Of a stretch of DNA of 64,000 nt, positions 54,101 to 62,538 are shown one piece after another; positions within the stretch are counted from its first letter, which is position 1, and every line of letters starts with the position of its first letter. The stretch is from assembly GCA_028284865.1 (NCBI GenBank), contig JANQQV010000015.1, forward strand, positions 1 through 64,000, given 5' to 3'. The position numbers and the translations under genes were made by a program. The notes under the pieces were generated by a model. That model saw only the letters and a list, made by a program, of their open reading frames with translations, was not told the DNA's origin and did not search any database. Source of the stretch: Rhodothermales bacterium. GTDB taxonomy: Bacteria > Bacteroidota > Rhodothermia > Rhodothermales > UBA10348.

Positions 54101-54613
54101 CTGGATCTCGATGTAGTAATCATCCCCGAAGATGTCGAGGTAGCTCTCGAACACCCTGCGCCCTTCCTCTTCGCCTTTCTTCAGAATCGTCTGAAGGACT
54201 TCACCTTGCAGACAACACGTGGTCGCAATCAGTCCTTCCGAGTGGGCCTTGAGCGTTTCCTGGTCAATGCGGGGCTTGTAGTAGTACCCGTCTGTGTAGG
54301 AGAGGGAAGAGAGCTTGATCAGATTGCGGTATCCGATCTCATTCTTGGCCAGGAGGACCTGGTGATACCGGACCCGATCCGACTTGTCGCTCATCCCTGA
54401 AGCGGTCACATAGAACTCGCACCCGATGATGGGTTTGATGCCCGCTTTCTTTGCCGTGGTGTAGAATTCCGGGACGCCGAAGAGATTCCCGTGATCGGTG
54501 ATGGCTACCGCAGGCATCTCCAGCTCTTCTGCCTTGGCCATCAACCGTTTGATCCTCGCGGCACCGTCAAGCAGGGAATACTGGGTGTGACAGTGCAGAT
54601 GAGCGAAATCCAT
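51119..54613 (-). CDS. dnaE: DNA polymerase III alpha subunit, 1164 aa
   Basis: Replicative polymerase. PHP domain begins MDFAHLHCHTQYSLLDG; catalytic acidic residues are in MPDIDIDFDDRGR and the downstream Asp region; GPGRGSAAGSLVAY, FAGYGFNKSHAAAYS and the OB-fold near ITEVQHRTNKSGKPYAFA are also present, as is the tau-binding C-terminus (short). Length and layout match DnaE1. ATG 54613 is chosen because it starts the PHP domain; the frame continues upstream to 54664. It is the first gene of a likely dnaE-M23-yidD-moaB run. The upstream 620 bp to the histone gene contains no other convincing gene. Confidence 0.96.
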   Translation of the reverse strand: MDFAHLHCHTQYSLLDGAARIKRLMAKAEELEMPAVAITDHGNLFGVPEFYTTAKKAGIKPIIGCEFYVTASGMSDKSDRVRYHQVLLAKNEIGYRNLIKLSSLSYTDGYYYKPRIDQETLKAHSEGLIATTCCLQGEVLQTILKKGEEEGRRVFESYLDIFGDDYYIEIQDHNIPDQHKCNEVLLRWAKEYDVEVVATNDVHYVEQEDSAAQDVLLCLQTGKEYNDPNRMRFENDQFYLKSASEMELALRHADEQTVKKALSNTVKVADKCSFELPMGELLMPHFPLPPEFGNDMDAYLRHLSFERALEKFGGQLSLVQEERLNLELGIISQMGYAGYFLIVQDFTTVARELNVSVGPGRGSAAGSLVAYVLGITNVDPLEYDLLFERFLNPERVSMPDIDIDFDDRGRGKVIDYVVEKYGRENVCQIITFGTMGARSVIRDVSRVLQIPLMEADRIAKLIPEGVGVNLDKALDEVPEFRKLQNDPNEQIRNLMHYAKVLEGSARHTGVHAAGVIIAPGTVSDYVPVSIAKGKSGAEDVVTTQYDGKWVESFGLLKMDFLGLKTLTVINDTVDLIQETHGDEIVVDDIPLDDERTYELFQKGDTVSIFQFESSGMREWLRKLKPTTIDDLIAMNALYRPGPMDNIPTYIARKHGREDVSYPHEMLKPILEPTYGIPVYQEQVMQMAQVMGGYTLGGADILRRAMGKKKHEEMEKQKAIFIQGAAEREVDEKTATDVFDLMAKFAGYGFNKSHAAAYSIVAYQTGWLKAHYPAEFMAAAMTNEMGDTKKLSVVLEEARHLGLELLPPDINKSTARFSVEKGKIRFGLGAIKGVGMGAIEAIERERDESGPFTNIFDFSRRVDLRAVNKKAVESLAKVGAMDCLEGHRAQIAEAVEIAIQYGQKAQANAAAGMISLFGEPGGDGAAGLEPSLPMAEPWPRSKLLKEERESVGFYVSGHPLEAYLAETRAFASAQIADAPTIVEREGPIEDSWQARQNRPNHTFCGIITEVQHRTNKSGKPYAFAQFEDFSGQAELVCFSNTYDRVQRYLQVDEIVLIKGQVELRGGSGKVICNDVIPMWKVREQMVKSLSIRIPAAELQLEQVDALEELLGAHRGGCKLYLDLISEDSPQPTRLLSRTFVVDPNSEVMQGLGKLFGRRAIVVEGE

Positions 54614-55136
54614 GCCGGAGGACGATCTGGGAAGCGGTGAAAAAGAGGCGATTGGGAAGCGCAATGCGCGTTACGCGCATCGGTCAATTGAGGGTCCGGG
54701 AGGTGAGACAATCGACCCCGCAAGAACGCCCCGAAGGGGATCAGAATCAACGATTGTTGGCAAGTTGATCGCAACGGGAAAGCGTGCACGGCCGGGCCGG
54801 CCGAGAGGCGTCAAGCGTTCCCTCAGCGCTGGCCAACACGCGGCCTCGTCGAGGAAGCAGACCAGGACCGAAATCGATCGGAAATCCGACCGAAATGACC
54901 CTAGAATGAGTGCTTTAGTGCGCTTTTTTTCCAGCCAGGATCACGGCTTCCCGGCATGCCTTCATTTGGCGTGAATCGGCTGAAGGTCCTGCGGTCAAAG
55001 TGCGTTGATTTGAAAGGAGTTACGGGTTGTGACCTTCGTGCTAAGGGAATGATGCTGCGGCTCTCGCTTGGGGCACTCAGGAGTACCCTTGATTGCAACA
55101 AAATGCCTCATACGGCGCAGATTTGAGGATTTCATC

Positions 55137-55166
55137 TTGACAGCAGTTGACATTGCCCTTACTTTG
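55137..55166 (+). promoter_or_regulatory. Candidate promoter of the H1-like gene
   Basis: TTGACA at 55137-55142 is followed after 16 bases by TTACTTTG at 55159-55166, which fits the Bacteroidota -7 consensus TAnnTTTG at five of six positions. It lies about 68 bp upstream of the start at 55235. A second TTGACA (55147-55152) is too close to the -7 to be its partner. Confidence 0.55.
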
Positions 55167-55220
55167 GCCGGAGTTAAGCAAGGGCGTCCCTGACGGCCCC
55201 GCTACCAGAACTCACTTAGA

Positions 55221-55230
55221 TTGGAGGAAT
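55221..55230 (+). promoter_or_regulatory. Ribosome binding site of the H1-like gene
   Basis: TTGGAGGAAT with a GGAGG core at 55223-55227, seven bases before ATG 55235. It is one of the strongest such sites in the window, consistent with high expression of a small abundant DNA-binding protein. Confidence 0.75.
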
Positions 55231-55234
55231 ACCA

Positions 55235-55408
55235 ATGAGCAGATTCGCCGACCTTAAAAGCTTTGTTGACGGTCTCGAAGATGACTTCACCAAGTTCTAC
55301 GACAAAGGCAACAAGGCTGCAGGTACGCGTGTACGCAAAGCCATGCAGGAGCTGAAAGGAATGGCTCAGGACATTCGTGTCGAAGTACAGAACAAGAAAA
55401 ACGGCTGA
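55235..55408 (+). CDS. Histone H1-like DNA-binding protein, 57 aa
   Basis: A 57-residue ORF, too short for common cut-offs. The translation begins MSRFADLKSFVDGLEDDF and continues KFYDKGNKAAGTRVRKAM, ending in Lys-rich QNKKNG. This closely resembles the small histone H1-like (Hc1-type) proteins of Bacteroidota, which bind DNA and condense the nucleoid. It has a strong RBS and is followed by an intrinsic terminator, forming a monocistronic unit. Confidence is high on the gene, moderate on the exact role. Confidence 0.9.
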   Translation: MSRFADLKSFVDGLEDDFTKFYDKGNKAAGTRVRKAMQELKGMAQDIRVEVQNKKNG

Positions 55409-55430
55409 TCTAGCTCGTTTTTGTTGAGGG

Positions 55431-55466
55431 AAAAGGCCGTGCTGCTTTAGCACGGCCTTTTTCTTT
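55431..55466 (+). terminator. Intrinsic terminator after the H1-like gene
   Basis: A 13-bp stem (55431-55443 with 55449-55461) around a short loop, with AAAA on the left arm and TTTTTCTTT on the right, so it can work in both directions. It lies 22 bp after the stop of the H1-like gene. Confidence 0.93.
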
Positions 55467-55609
55467 ATCCAAGCTTTTTGGCGCTCGCTTGGTCGGTACG
55501 GTAGCTTTCGTGCCTTATCCAGGCCACTTACGGGAATCTTTTTCGCCCCTGCCGGGTGCTTGCTCCATCCTTCCACACATCCCCATTCAGGGCATTCAAA
55601 GACTTCGTC

Positions 55610-56524
55610 ATGCGGTTGAAATTCGCTTCCACGTTCTGTTTTCGCTTCGCCTTTTTCCTTCTGGCCATCTCTCTGATGCTTGCAGGAGACGTAACGGCCC
55701 AGGAGGCTGAAGAGGCTGCCGAACCGGATCCTACGGCCTGGACCAAAAGCCTGGTTGGCAAACTGGCCGGTTCCCAAGCTGGATTCAGCAATTGGGCGGA
55801 AGGGGGGGTGAACTCCCTAGCTTTCTCTTCAGGCCTCGACGGTCGTGCCGAACAGAATGTTTTCGGCTGGAATCAGCGCTATGAGCTGCGGCTGGCATTC
55901 GGTCTGGTCAAGCAAGCAGAACAGGACTTCCGGAAGGCTGAGGACATCATGCGTCTCCAGGGTACCTACAAGCATGTAGGCGACGGAACCCTGAACTCAT
56001 TCAGTCCAACGGTGGCCTGGTCCGCGCGAACACAGTTCGCCCCCGGTAGGAACTACACGAAGAACCAGTTCGCCGAAGAGCGCCCGCTACCCCAGAAAGT
56101 GTCGGACTTCCTGTCTCCGGGCGTGTTCTCCCAGTCATTGGGTATGACCTATCAGCATGCCCCTTGGCTTTCCCAACGATTCGGTGTTGCCGGAAAGCAG
56201 ACGCTGGTATTGATCGAGCGCCTGCGAGAGCTCTACAGTCTCGATCCCGACCAGCAGTGGCGCGTCGAGGTTGGAGCGGAGGCGTTCACGGACTTCGAAA
56301 AGGAGCTCTTCGAAGGTGTCAACGTAAAGTCAACGCTGGGCCTGTTTGCCGCTTTCAATCGCCCTGAAAGCCCAGACCTGTACTGGGAAAACCTGGTTGC
56401 CATGAAGGTCAATTCGTGGTTGCAGGTCAATCTGGAATGGACGCTGCTTAAAGATGACGACGTAAGCGACCGCCTGCAGTTGAAAGAGATCTTTTCAGTG
56501 GGCATCGCATACAGCTTCATCTAG
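55610..56524 (+). CDS. DUF3078 outer-membrane-type protein, 304 aa
   Basis: ATG 55610 starts a signal peptide (FASTFCFRFAFFLLAISLMLAG, cleavage near VTAQ). The mature chain carries the DUF3078 pattern: GSQAGFSNWAEGGVNSLAFSSG, RYELRLAFGLVKQ, and many beta-strand-like alternating residues, ending in a C-terminal strand with a terminal aromatic/Ile (IAYSFI). It is probably an outer-membrane beta-barrel found in Bacteroidota; function unknown. A long frame upstream of the ATG starts at 55556 but is not signal-like. The T9SS plug protein gene follows after 71 bp in the same direction. Confidence 0.85.
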   Translation: MRLKFASTFCFRFAFFLLAISLMLAGDVTAQEAEEAAEPDPTAWTKSLVGKLAGSQAGFSNWAEGGVNSLAFSSGLDGRAEQNVFGWNQRYELRLAFGLVKQAEQDFRKAEDIMRLQGTYKHVGDGTLNSFSPTVAWSARTQFAPGRNYTKNQFAEERPLPQKVSDFLSPGVFSQSLGMTYQHAPWLSQRFGVAGKQTLVLIERLRELYSLDPDQQWRVEVGAEAFTDFEKELFEGVNVKSTLGLFAAFNRPESPDLYWENLVAMKVNSWLQVNLEWTLLKDDDVSDRLQLKEIFSVGIAYSFI

Positions 56525-56595
56525 CGGCTCCTTCTCGTCCGTCGGCTCCCGCCCCGGCGCTGGATGAGGTGATTCCCATCTGACTGATTGACATC

Positions 56596-57888
56596 ATGCG
56601 CGAAGCGAAAGGGTCTTCTTTGGCCGGGGTGCTGTTGGTTTTCCTGTTGCTGTCCGGATGTGCGGCTTCGGATGAAGCCAGAGAACGTGCGCCACGTCCC
56701 CCGGCAGTAACCGGCTTGCAGCTGGCTCCAGATGACTCGACCGTAACGTCGGTCCAACTGCACGCGGGTACCGGCGAAAACGCATTGCCCATCCTCCAGA
56801 TGGGGAGGGGAGAACCACTGCGTCTGGCTTTTGACGTGCAATCAGCTAACGGTCGTCCGCTTTCGGTTTCGTTCTATCACGCCGACCGCGAATGGAATCG
56901 GGATCTCTTCCCGGCTGAGTACATGGCCCGCTTCCAGCGCGACGATATTCTGGACTATCGGCCGTCCCGCTCGACGTTCGTCGAGTACGTGCATTACGAG
57001 TACACCTTCCCGAATGCCACGATCGATTTCAGCATCAGTGGCAATTATATCATCCGCGTCCACGAACAGGGAAGGGAAGATGATGTCATCCTGGAACGGC
57101 CATTCTTTGTGAGCGAACAGTCCGTTCCCATGGACCTTCGACTCGACAACGTGTTGGTGGCGGGGCGTCAATACAGCTCATTGCAGCCGTTCGTGCGATT
57201 TCGGCCGAATGACCCGGCCACAAATGTCTTCGACTACACAGTCTGCTTTCTGAGGGATGCCCTCTACGAAGAGGTCCGTTGCGCCGAGCGACCATCACTC
57301 GAAATGAGCCCTGACTTGTTGTTTTACCTCGAGCCGAATGAGGCTTTCGCACCGATGCCGGTCCCGTTCTACCTGAACATCGCTGACATCCGTCCGGGAG
57401 GACGCATCGAGCGAACGGATCAGCAATCGATTCCCTGGCGAGTCACACTGGAGCCGGATCTGGCTGAATTGGGAGGATCCACCGTGTCTCCGTTCCTGAA
57501 CGGACAGGCTCGCATCCGTACAGCGGTGGGTTCGCGTGGAGAGCCGGATTACAGCGCAGAATACGTTTCCGTGCGACTGCGATTGGTCCCGCCGGGCAAT
57601 CAACCCGTTCAGGGTCAGGTCGGCGTGGTCGGCACGTTCTCTGGCTGGCGACTGGATCGGGACAACCTGTTGTCCTGGAACGCGCAAGAGGGATGGTACG
57701 AGGGCGATGTGTTGATGAAGCAGGGGCAGCACGAGTATCGCTACGTTTCTTCCAATGCCGGCCTCCAACGCTCCCTTGAAACGGGCATGCCTCAGTTGGA
57801 GAATCTGTTCACGGCGATGGTCTACTACGCCGACATCTCCAGGCAAACAGACCGATTGGTCTCGGTACAGGGATTGATTTCGCGCTGA
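56596..57888 (+). CDS. Type IX secretion plug protein (DUF5103-like) lipoprotein, 430 aa
   Basis: Lipoprotein signal peptide (SLAGVLLVFLLLSGCAAS, lipobox LSGC). The mature protein fits the family formerly called DUF5103 (type 9 secretion system plug protein): beta-rich N-terminal region with PLRLAFDVQSANGRPLSVSFYHADREWNRD, then a second domain and a C-terminal AMPK/CBM48-like fold (VGVVGTFSGWRLDRDN, GQHEYRYVS). In T9SS this protein plugs or lines the SprA channel. Core T9SS genes are not in the window, so this is the only T9SS marker here. Confidence 0.88.
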   Translation: MREAKGSSLAGVLLVFLLLSGCAASDEARERAPRPPAVTGLQLAPDDSTVTSVQLHAGTGENALPILQMGRGEPLRLAFDVQSANGRPLSVSFYHADREWNRDLFPAEYMARFQRDDILDYRPSRSTFVEYVHYEYTFPNATIDFSISGNYIIRVHEQGREDDVILERPFFVSEQSVPMDLRLDNVLVAGRQYSSLQPFVRFRPNDPATNVFDYTVCFLRDALYEEVRCAERPSLEMSPDLLFYLEPNEAFAPMPVPFYLNIADIRPGGRIERTDQQSIPWRVTLEPDLAELGGSTVSPFLNGQARIRTAVGSRGEPDYSAEYVSVRLRLVPPGNQPVQGQVGVVGTFSGWRLDRDNLLSWNAQEGWYEGDVLMKQGQHEYRYVSSNAGLQRSLETGMPQLENLFTAMVYYADISRQTDRLVSVQGLISR

Positions 57889-57953
57889 TGGGCGTTGCTC
57901 ATGTGAATACGCCCTAAAAGGCGGGATTCGGCGGATATTCGTGCGGTTTCGCA

Positions 57954-57982
57954 TTGATGGCGCATCGACTGGCGGTTACATT
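57954..57982 (+). promoter_or_regulatory. Candidate promoter of metalloprotease 2
   Basis: TTGATG (57954-57959) and TACATT (57977-57982) are spaced by 17 bases, upstream of the metalloprotease start at 58064. Moderate resemblance only; no ribosomal site of note follows. Confidence 0.35.
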
Positions 57983-58063
57983 CCTTGAATGTGCGGAATC
58001 GCCTCCCACGGAGGCTGCATACCCCGTTTCTCCCGTTTTGCCACACGAATCGACTTCATCTCC

Positions 58064-60532
58064 ATGATGCGATCCCTACCCATTCTGGCTCTGCTCGTTT
58101 TCGGGCTGTTCGTCAGCGGCTGCGCCTCCAGCAGCGCGACCACTTCACCTGCCACACAGACCACACCTTCCAGCCGGACCTCTTCAGACGACGATGGTCC
58201 AAAGGCATTCTCGGAAGTCATCAAAGACGACTTTGAAAAGGACGAAGGTGTATTCAACGTCTACCGTGACGACAACACCTATTACTACGAGATTCCGGAT
58301 GACATGCTCGGCATGGAATTCCTGCTCGTAACCCGAATCGCCAAGACGGCTGACAACATCGGTTACGGTGGTCAGAAGGCCAATACGCAGGTCGTCCGCT
58401 GGGAACGCAACGGCGACAAGGTTTTCCTGCGTGTCGTAGGATATCAGAACCGCGGTGACGAAGACGATCCGATCTACGAGTCGGTTCGCAACTCCAACCT
58501 CGAGCCGATCATGAAGGCGTTCGACGTTGAAGCACTCAATGCTGACACCACGGGTATCGTGATCGACGCCACGGATCTGTACACGAGTGACGTTCCTGCT
58601 CTCGGCCTTCAGTCCTTCCGTCGTTCGTCCTACTCCGTTCGCCGATTGGACGGCAGCCGCAGCTACATCAGCTCGGTCAAGTCCTTCCCGGAAAACGTCG
58701 AAGTTCGTCACGTATTGACCTACGAAGCCACGTCAGCTCCGTCTAATGCCTCTACCAACTCGATCACCATCGAGATGGCCCAGTCAATGGTCTTGCTGCC
58801 TGCCAACCCGATGAAGCCTCGCCTGTGTGATGAGCGCGTTGGGATGTTCTCCGTGCGTTTCACGGAGTACGATGGTGAACAGCATCGTGCTGAGGAGACC
58901 TGCTATGTGACGCGCTGGCGTCTGGAGCCTTCCGATCCGGAAGCCTACGCTCGCGGCGAACTCGTCGAGCCGGTCGAGCAAATCGTGTACTACATCGACC
59001 AGAACACCCCTGAGAAATGGCGCGAGCCGCTGATCCAGGGCGTGAATGACTGGCAGAAAGCATTCGAAGCCGCAGGTTTCAAGAATGCGATCATCGGTAA
59101 GATGGCCCCGACAGCCGAAGAGGATCCGGACTTCAGTCCAGAAGATGCCCGCTACTCGGTCATCCGCTATTTCGCCTCCGACATCCAAAATGCATCCGGT
59201 CCCCACGTCCATGATCCGCGAACCGGCGAGATCCTGGAGAGCGACATCAACTGGTATCACAACGTGATGCGTCTGCTGCGCAACTGGTACCTGATCCAAA
59301 CGGCTGCCGTCAACCCGGCTGCACAGGACAAGGATTTCGAGGATGATGTGATGGGCGAACTGGTCCGGTTCGTTTCCGCCCACGAGGTTGGACACACGTT
59401 GGGCTTCCCGCACAACATGGGTTCTTCCTACGCCTACACCGTCGATCAGCTTCGTGACCCCGAGTTCACCTCGAATCACGGAACGGCACCATCCATCATG
59501 GACTACGCCCGATTCAACTACGTTGCACAGCCGGAAGATGGCGTGACGCAGTTCGGTCCAATGGTCGGTGAATACGACGATTGGAACACGAAGTGGGCCT
59601 ACTCCTGGATTGCAGGGGATCGCACACCAGACGAAGAGCACCTGGTCCTTAACGAGTGGGTCAAGGAGCGCGCTGATGATCCGGCGATGTGGTTCCTTTC
59701 TGGTTTTGGCGATCCGCGTCAGCAGACCGAGAACATCTCCAATGACGAGATGGAAGCCTCCCGCCTCGGAATCCTGAACTTGGAGCGCATCCTCGATCGC
59801 CTGGTCGAGTGGAGCGAGGAAGAAGGCCAGGATTGGGCGCACCTCGAGGAGCTCTACCAGAATGTTGGTGGTCAGTACAACCGCTACATCGGTCACGTCT
59901 CTTCCAACGTGGGTGGCGTCTACGAGCAGCCCAAGACGGCGGACCAGGAAGGTGTGATCTACTCTCCGGTACCGGAAGAGCGCCAGCGACGGGCCGTTCA
60001 GTGGATGGCCGACCACGTCTTCACGACGCCGACCTGGATGGTGCGCGATGACATCCTGGATCGCATCGAGAGTGGCGGCATCACGGGTCGCATCCGGGGC
60101 TACCAGGTTGGTGGTATCGCACGCCTGCTTGATCCCCAGAAGCTGGCCCGCCTGCTTGACGGCGAAACGCGTTGGGATGGCGATCAGTACACGGTCAGCG
60201 AACTGATGACCGACATGCGTGGTGCCATCTTCAGCGAACTGTCCTCGGGCGCTTCGGTCGACAGCTATCGCCGCAACCTGCAGCGTGGCTATGTCGATCA
60301 GCTCGAGTCCCTGATGACCCTCGACTTCAACGCCAGTGGCGCGTTGGCCAGCTTCGGTTTCCAGAGCATTGATGCTGATGAGTCGGACCTGCGCATGCTC
60401 GTCCGTGGCGAACTGGAAACGCTGCAGAGCATGGTTGATCGCGGCGCCGATCGCACGCGCGACGCCACGACGCGTCTGCACCTTCGCGACCTGTCGGCCA
60501 AGATTAGCGACGTCATGGATACGGACGACTAG
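58064..60532 (+). CDS. Zinc-dependent metalloprotease lipoprotein paralogue, 822 aa
   Basis: Second member of the DUF5117/DUF4953 protease family in this window. Lipoprotein signal (RSLPILALLVFGLFVSGCAS). The zinc motif HEVGHTLGFPHN begins at about residue 440, almost the same position as in the first copy, and the two share long aligned blocks (LEPSDPEAYARGELVEP, ARYSVIRYFAS/ARYSTMRYVAN, NLQRGYVDQL/NLQRGHLDQL). ATG 58064 or 58067 begins the signal. Long antisense frames over this gene are shadows. A strong terminator follows. Confidence 0.92.
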   Translation: MMRSLPILALLVFGLFVSGCASSSATTSPATQTTPSSRTSSDDDGPKAFSEVIKDDFEKDEGVFNVYRDDNTYYYEIPDDMLGMEFLLVTRIAKTADNIGYGGQKANTQVVRWERNGDKVFLRVVGYQNRGDEDDPIYESVRNSNLEPIMKAFDVEALNADTTGIVIDATDLYTSDVPALGLQSFRRSSYSVRRLDGSRSYISSVKSFPENVEVRHVLTYEATSAPSNASTNSITIEMAQSMVLLPANPMKPRLCDERVGMFSVRFTEYDGEQHRAEETCYVTRWRLEPSDPEAYARGELVEPVEQIVYYIDQNTPEKWREPLIQGVNDWQKAFEAAGFKNAIIGKMAPTAEEDPDFSPEDARYSVIRYFASDIQNASGPHVHDPRTGEILESDINWYHNVMRLLRNWYLIQTAAVNPAAQDKDFEDDVMGELVRFVSAHEVGHTLGFPHNMGSSYAYTVDQLRDPEFTSNHGTAPSIMDYARFNYVAQPEDGVTQFGPMVGEYDDWNTKWAYSWIAGDRTPDEEHLVLNEWVKERADDPAMWFLSGFGDPRQQTENISNDEMEASRLGILNLERILDRLVEWSEEEGQDWAHLEELYQNVGGQYNRYIGHVSSNVGGVYEQPKTADQEGVIYSPVPEERQRRAVQWMADHVFTTPTWMVRDDILDRIESGGITGRIRGYQVGGIARLLDPQKLARLLDGETRWDGDQYTVSELMTDMRGAIFSELSSGASVDSYRRNLQRGYVDQLESLMTLDFNASGALASFGFQSIDADESDLRMLVRGELETLQSMVDRGADRTRDATTRLHLRDLSAKISDVMDTDD

Positions 60533-60576
60533 TCGACTGGGTCTTTAGCCGATCCACATTGCGGATTGGAACGGAA

Positions 60577-60611
60577 GGGGGCGCCGCGCAGCGGCGCCCC
60601 CTTCGTCTATT
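60577..60611 (+). terminator. Intrinsic terminator after metalloprotease 2
   Basis: A perfect 11-bp GC stem (GGGGGCGCCGC at 60577-60587 with GCGGCGCCCCC at 60591-60601) with a GCA loop, followed by TTCGTCTATTT. It lies 44 bp after the stop. Confidence 0.85.
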
Positions 60612-60763
60612 TGGGTCAGCACCACAGAACGAGATTGACTTCGGTCTCGTCCGTCGAACTTGAGGGGATGCCCTTACACGGCGGCTCTGTCCGCTGTCGT
60701 AGTCTTCGATCGGCCTCTTCAAGTGCCTCCTTCGCCCATTTCCCATCCCTGACCATCCAATCC

Positions 60764-61228
60764 ATGTCGGAAGCCGGACACACGCCTTACGATGCCCACA
60801 CGAAGCTGAAAGAGCATCGGTACAAGACAGAAATGAAGATTGATCATTTCGACCTGATTGCTGACGAGCCCGAAGACTTGGGCGGAACGGACGAGGGACC
60901 AAGACCAGTCAGCCTGTTGTTGGGGGCGCTCGGAGCATGCACAGGAATCACGCTCCGCATGTACACGGAGCGGAAAGAGTGGCCTCTCGAAGGGGTGGAA
61001 GTTGAATTGCACCACGAGCGGATGCGTGTCGACGAATACGAAGGCGATGATTTGCCTGGAGACGCAAAGGGCATGTTCGACTACATCCGGATGAAGATCA
61101 CGATCGATGGAGAAGAGCTCGACGAAGCACAGCTCAAGCGCATCGGTGTGATCGCAGGCAAATGCCCGGTCCATCGAATCCTGTCCGGGCCTCTGGTCAT
61201 CGATACGAGTATCGAAAAGCGTGACTGA
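60764..61228 (+). CDS. OsmC family peroxide-reducing protein, 154 aa
   Basis: Thiol-dependent peroxidase family. The two catalytic Cys are in GACTGITLRMY and GKCPVHRIL, as in OsmC/YhfA. HFDLIADEPEDLGGTDEGPRPVSLLLGALG fits the YhfA-like branch. ATG 60764 is chosen because the family starts near it; the frame is open back to 60566. The GTG of the MFS transporter is 43 bp downstream. Confidence 0.9.
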   Translation: MSEAGHTPYDAHTKLKEHRYKTEMKIDHFDLIADEPEDLGGTDEGPRPVSLLLGALGACTGITLRMYTERKEWPLEGVEVELHHERMRVDEYEGDDLPGDAKGMFDYIRMKITIDGEELDEAQLKRIGVIAGKCPVHRILSGPLVIDTSIEKRD

Positions 61229-61271
61229 CAGCGACGGCGTACTTTCCGGGCATCTCTGACAACGCCGAACT

Positions 61272-62483
61272 GTGCGCGCAAAATCCGCCAACATCTTTTT
61301 CGTCTCCGTCGCAACGCTACTGGCGCTGTCGCTCTGGTTCTCCGCCTCGGCCGTCATTCCCCAGTTATCTACCGAGTGGGGTCTGAACGGAACGATGCAG
61401 GCGTGGATGACCATGTCTGTGCAGATCGGATTCGTCGTTGGAGCGCTGGGAAGCGCCATCCTGAACATCGCCGACAAGGTTGAAGCCCCCAGGCTGATGG
61501 CCGTCAGCGCCGTCTTCGGAGCCATCGTGAATGCATGTATTCCGTGGTTGGCTTCAGGGCCTGAAGCCGCGCTCGTTTTCCGCTTCCTGACTGGGATCGC
61601 CATGGCCGGTGTTTATCCACCCGCCATGAAAGTCATCGCTTCCTGGACGCTCGAAGACCGCGGCACGTTTATCGGCATTGTGGTTGGTGCGCTGACCATC
61701 GGCTCGGGCATGCCGCATTTGTTGAATGCTCTGGCGGGCGATGCATCGGGGATCCCGGATTGGCGCGTGGTGCTCTACGGTACCTCGATTCAGGCGGCTA
61801 TTGGGGGAATGATCTGCCTGCTCTTCATTCGTTCCGGTCCGCACCTAGGCAAGGCGGCGGGGTTCTCCTGGAAGCATGCGGCTGCCGGACTGAGCAATCG
61901 AGCCACACGGCTGGCCAACTTTGGCTATTTCGGCCACATGTGGGAGCTCTACGCTATGTGGGCGTGGGCGCCGATTGCGTTGCTGGTCAGCTTTGAAGCA
62001 GCGGGCCTCCCTGTTCGGTCGGCCCGCCTGGCCGCTTTTGGCATCTTCGTTGCTGGCGGACTGGGCTCCTGGTTGGCGGGCGTGTATGCGGATCGCTTCG
62101 GGCGAACGCGAGTCACGTCGATCGCTCTGGCCATCTCTGGGCTGTGTTGTGTCCTCGTGGGCTTCGTCTTCCATCAGCCCTGGCTACTGGTTGCCGTCTG
62201 TCTGCTTTGGGGCTTTGCCGTCGTAGCCGACTCCGCGCAGTTTTCAGCCGCCGTGTCGGAACTGGCCGACTCGCACTATGTGGGGACGGCGCTGCAAGTC
62301 CAGACGAGCCTCGGCTTCCTGTTGACGCTCGTCACGTTGCAGCTCACACCCATGTTGATCGAGCGCGTGGGCCACGAATGGGCCTACCTGTTGCTCGTCC
62401 CAGGCCCCATCTTCGGGATCATCAGTATGCTCCGACTGAAAGGGCTGCCGGATGCTGAACAGATGGCTGGTGGTAATCGCTAA
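61272..62483 (+). CDS. MFS transporter, 403 aa
   Basis: Twelve hydrophobic segments and MFS-like loops: SLWFSASAVIPQL, GAIVNACIPWLASGPEAALVFRFLTGIAMAGVYPPAMKVIASW and VYADRFGRTRV (the GxxxDRxGR/K motif at the start of the second half). Substrate unknown. Start GTG 61272 begins directly at the first membrane helix (NIFFVSVATLLALSLW). Convergent with the GDPD gene; a short hairpin at 62515-62538 may terminate both. Confidence 0.87.
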   Translation: MRAKSANIFFVSVATLLALSLWFSASAVIPQLSTEWGLNGTMQAWMTMSVQIGFVVGALGSAILNIADKVEAPRLMAVSAVFGAIVNACIPWLASGPEAALVFRFLTGIAMAGVYPPAMKVIASWTLEDRGTFIGIVVGALTIGSGMPHLLNALAGDASGIPDWRVVLYGTSIQAAIGGMICLLFIRSGPHLGKAAGFSWKHAAAGLSNRATRLANFGYFGHMWELYAMWAWAPIALLVSFEAAGLPVRSARLAAFGIFVAGGLGSWLAGVYADRFGRTRVTSIALAISGLCCVLVGFVFHQPWLLVAVCLLWGFAVVADSAQFSAAVSELADSHYVGTALQVQTSLGFLLTLVTLQLTPMLIERVGHEWAYLLLVPGPIFGIISMLRLKGLPDAEQMAGGNR

Positions 62484-62514
62484 GGTCGGTCCTTCGCTTC
62501 GCTCAAGGTCCACT

Positions 62515-62538
62515 TAGCCTGTCTTTACCAGGCTATTT
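62515..62538. terminator. Possible bidirectional terminator
   Basis: TAGCCTG (62515-62521) pairs with CAGGCTA (62529-62535), followed by TTTCC on the plus strand. It overlaps the GDPD stop codon and lies 31 bp after the MFS stop. Stem is short. Confidence 0.4.

Larger units (their letters stand above)
54614..55234. other. Intergenic region of about 620 bp between dnaE and the H1-like gene
   Basis: A gap with no convincing gene. A plus-strand frame (54612-54974) is open but very basic and starts inside the antisense of the dnaE start, so I reject it. The right half holds a promoter-like pair at 55137-55166. No tRNA, SRP RNA or 6S-like pattern was recognised. It should contain the divergent promoters of dnaE and the H1-like gene. 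Confidence 0.5.

Noticed and set aside
54612-54974. A 120-residue open frame on the plus strand in the dnaE upstream gap
   Set aside because: Very basic composition, no RBS, overlaps the dnaE start region; no family features.
58784-60481. A 565-residue open frame on the minus strand
   Set aside because: It is fully antisense to the metalloprotease gene with HExxH and signal peptide; composition is that of a shadow frame.
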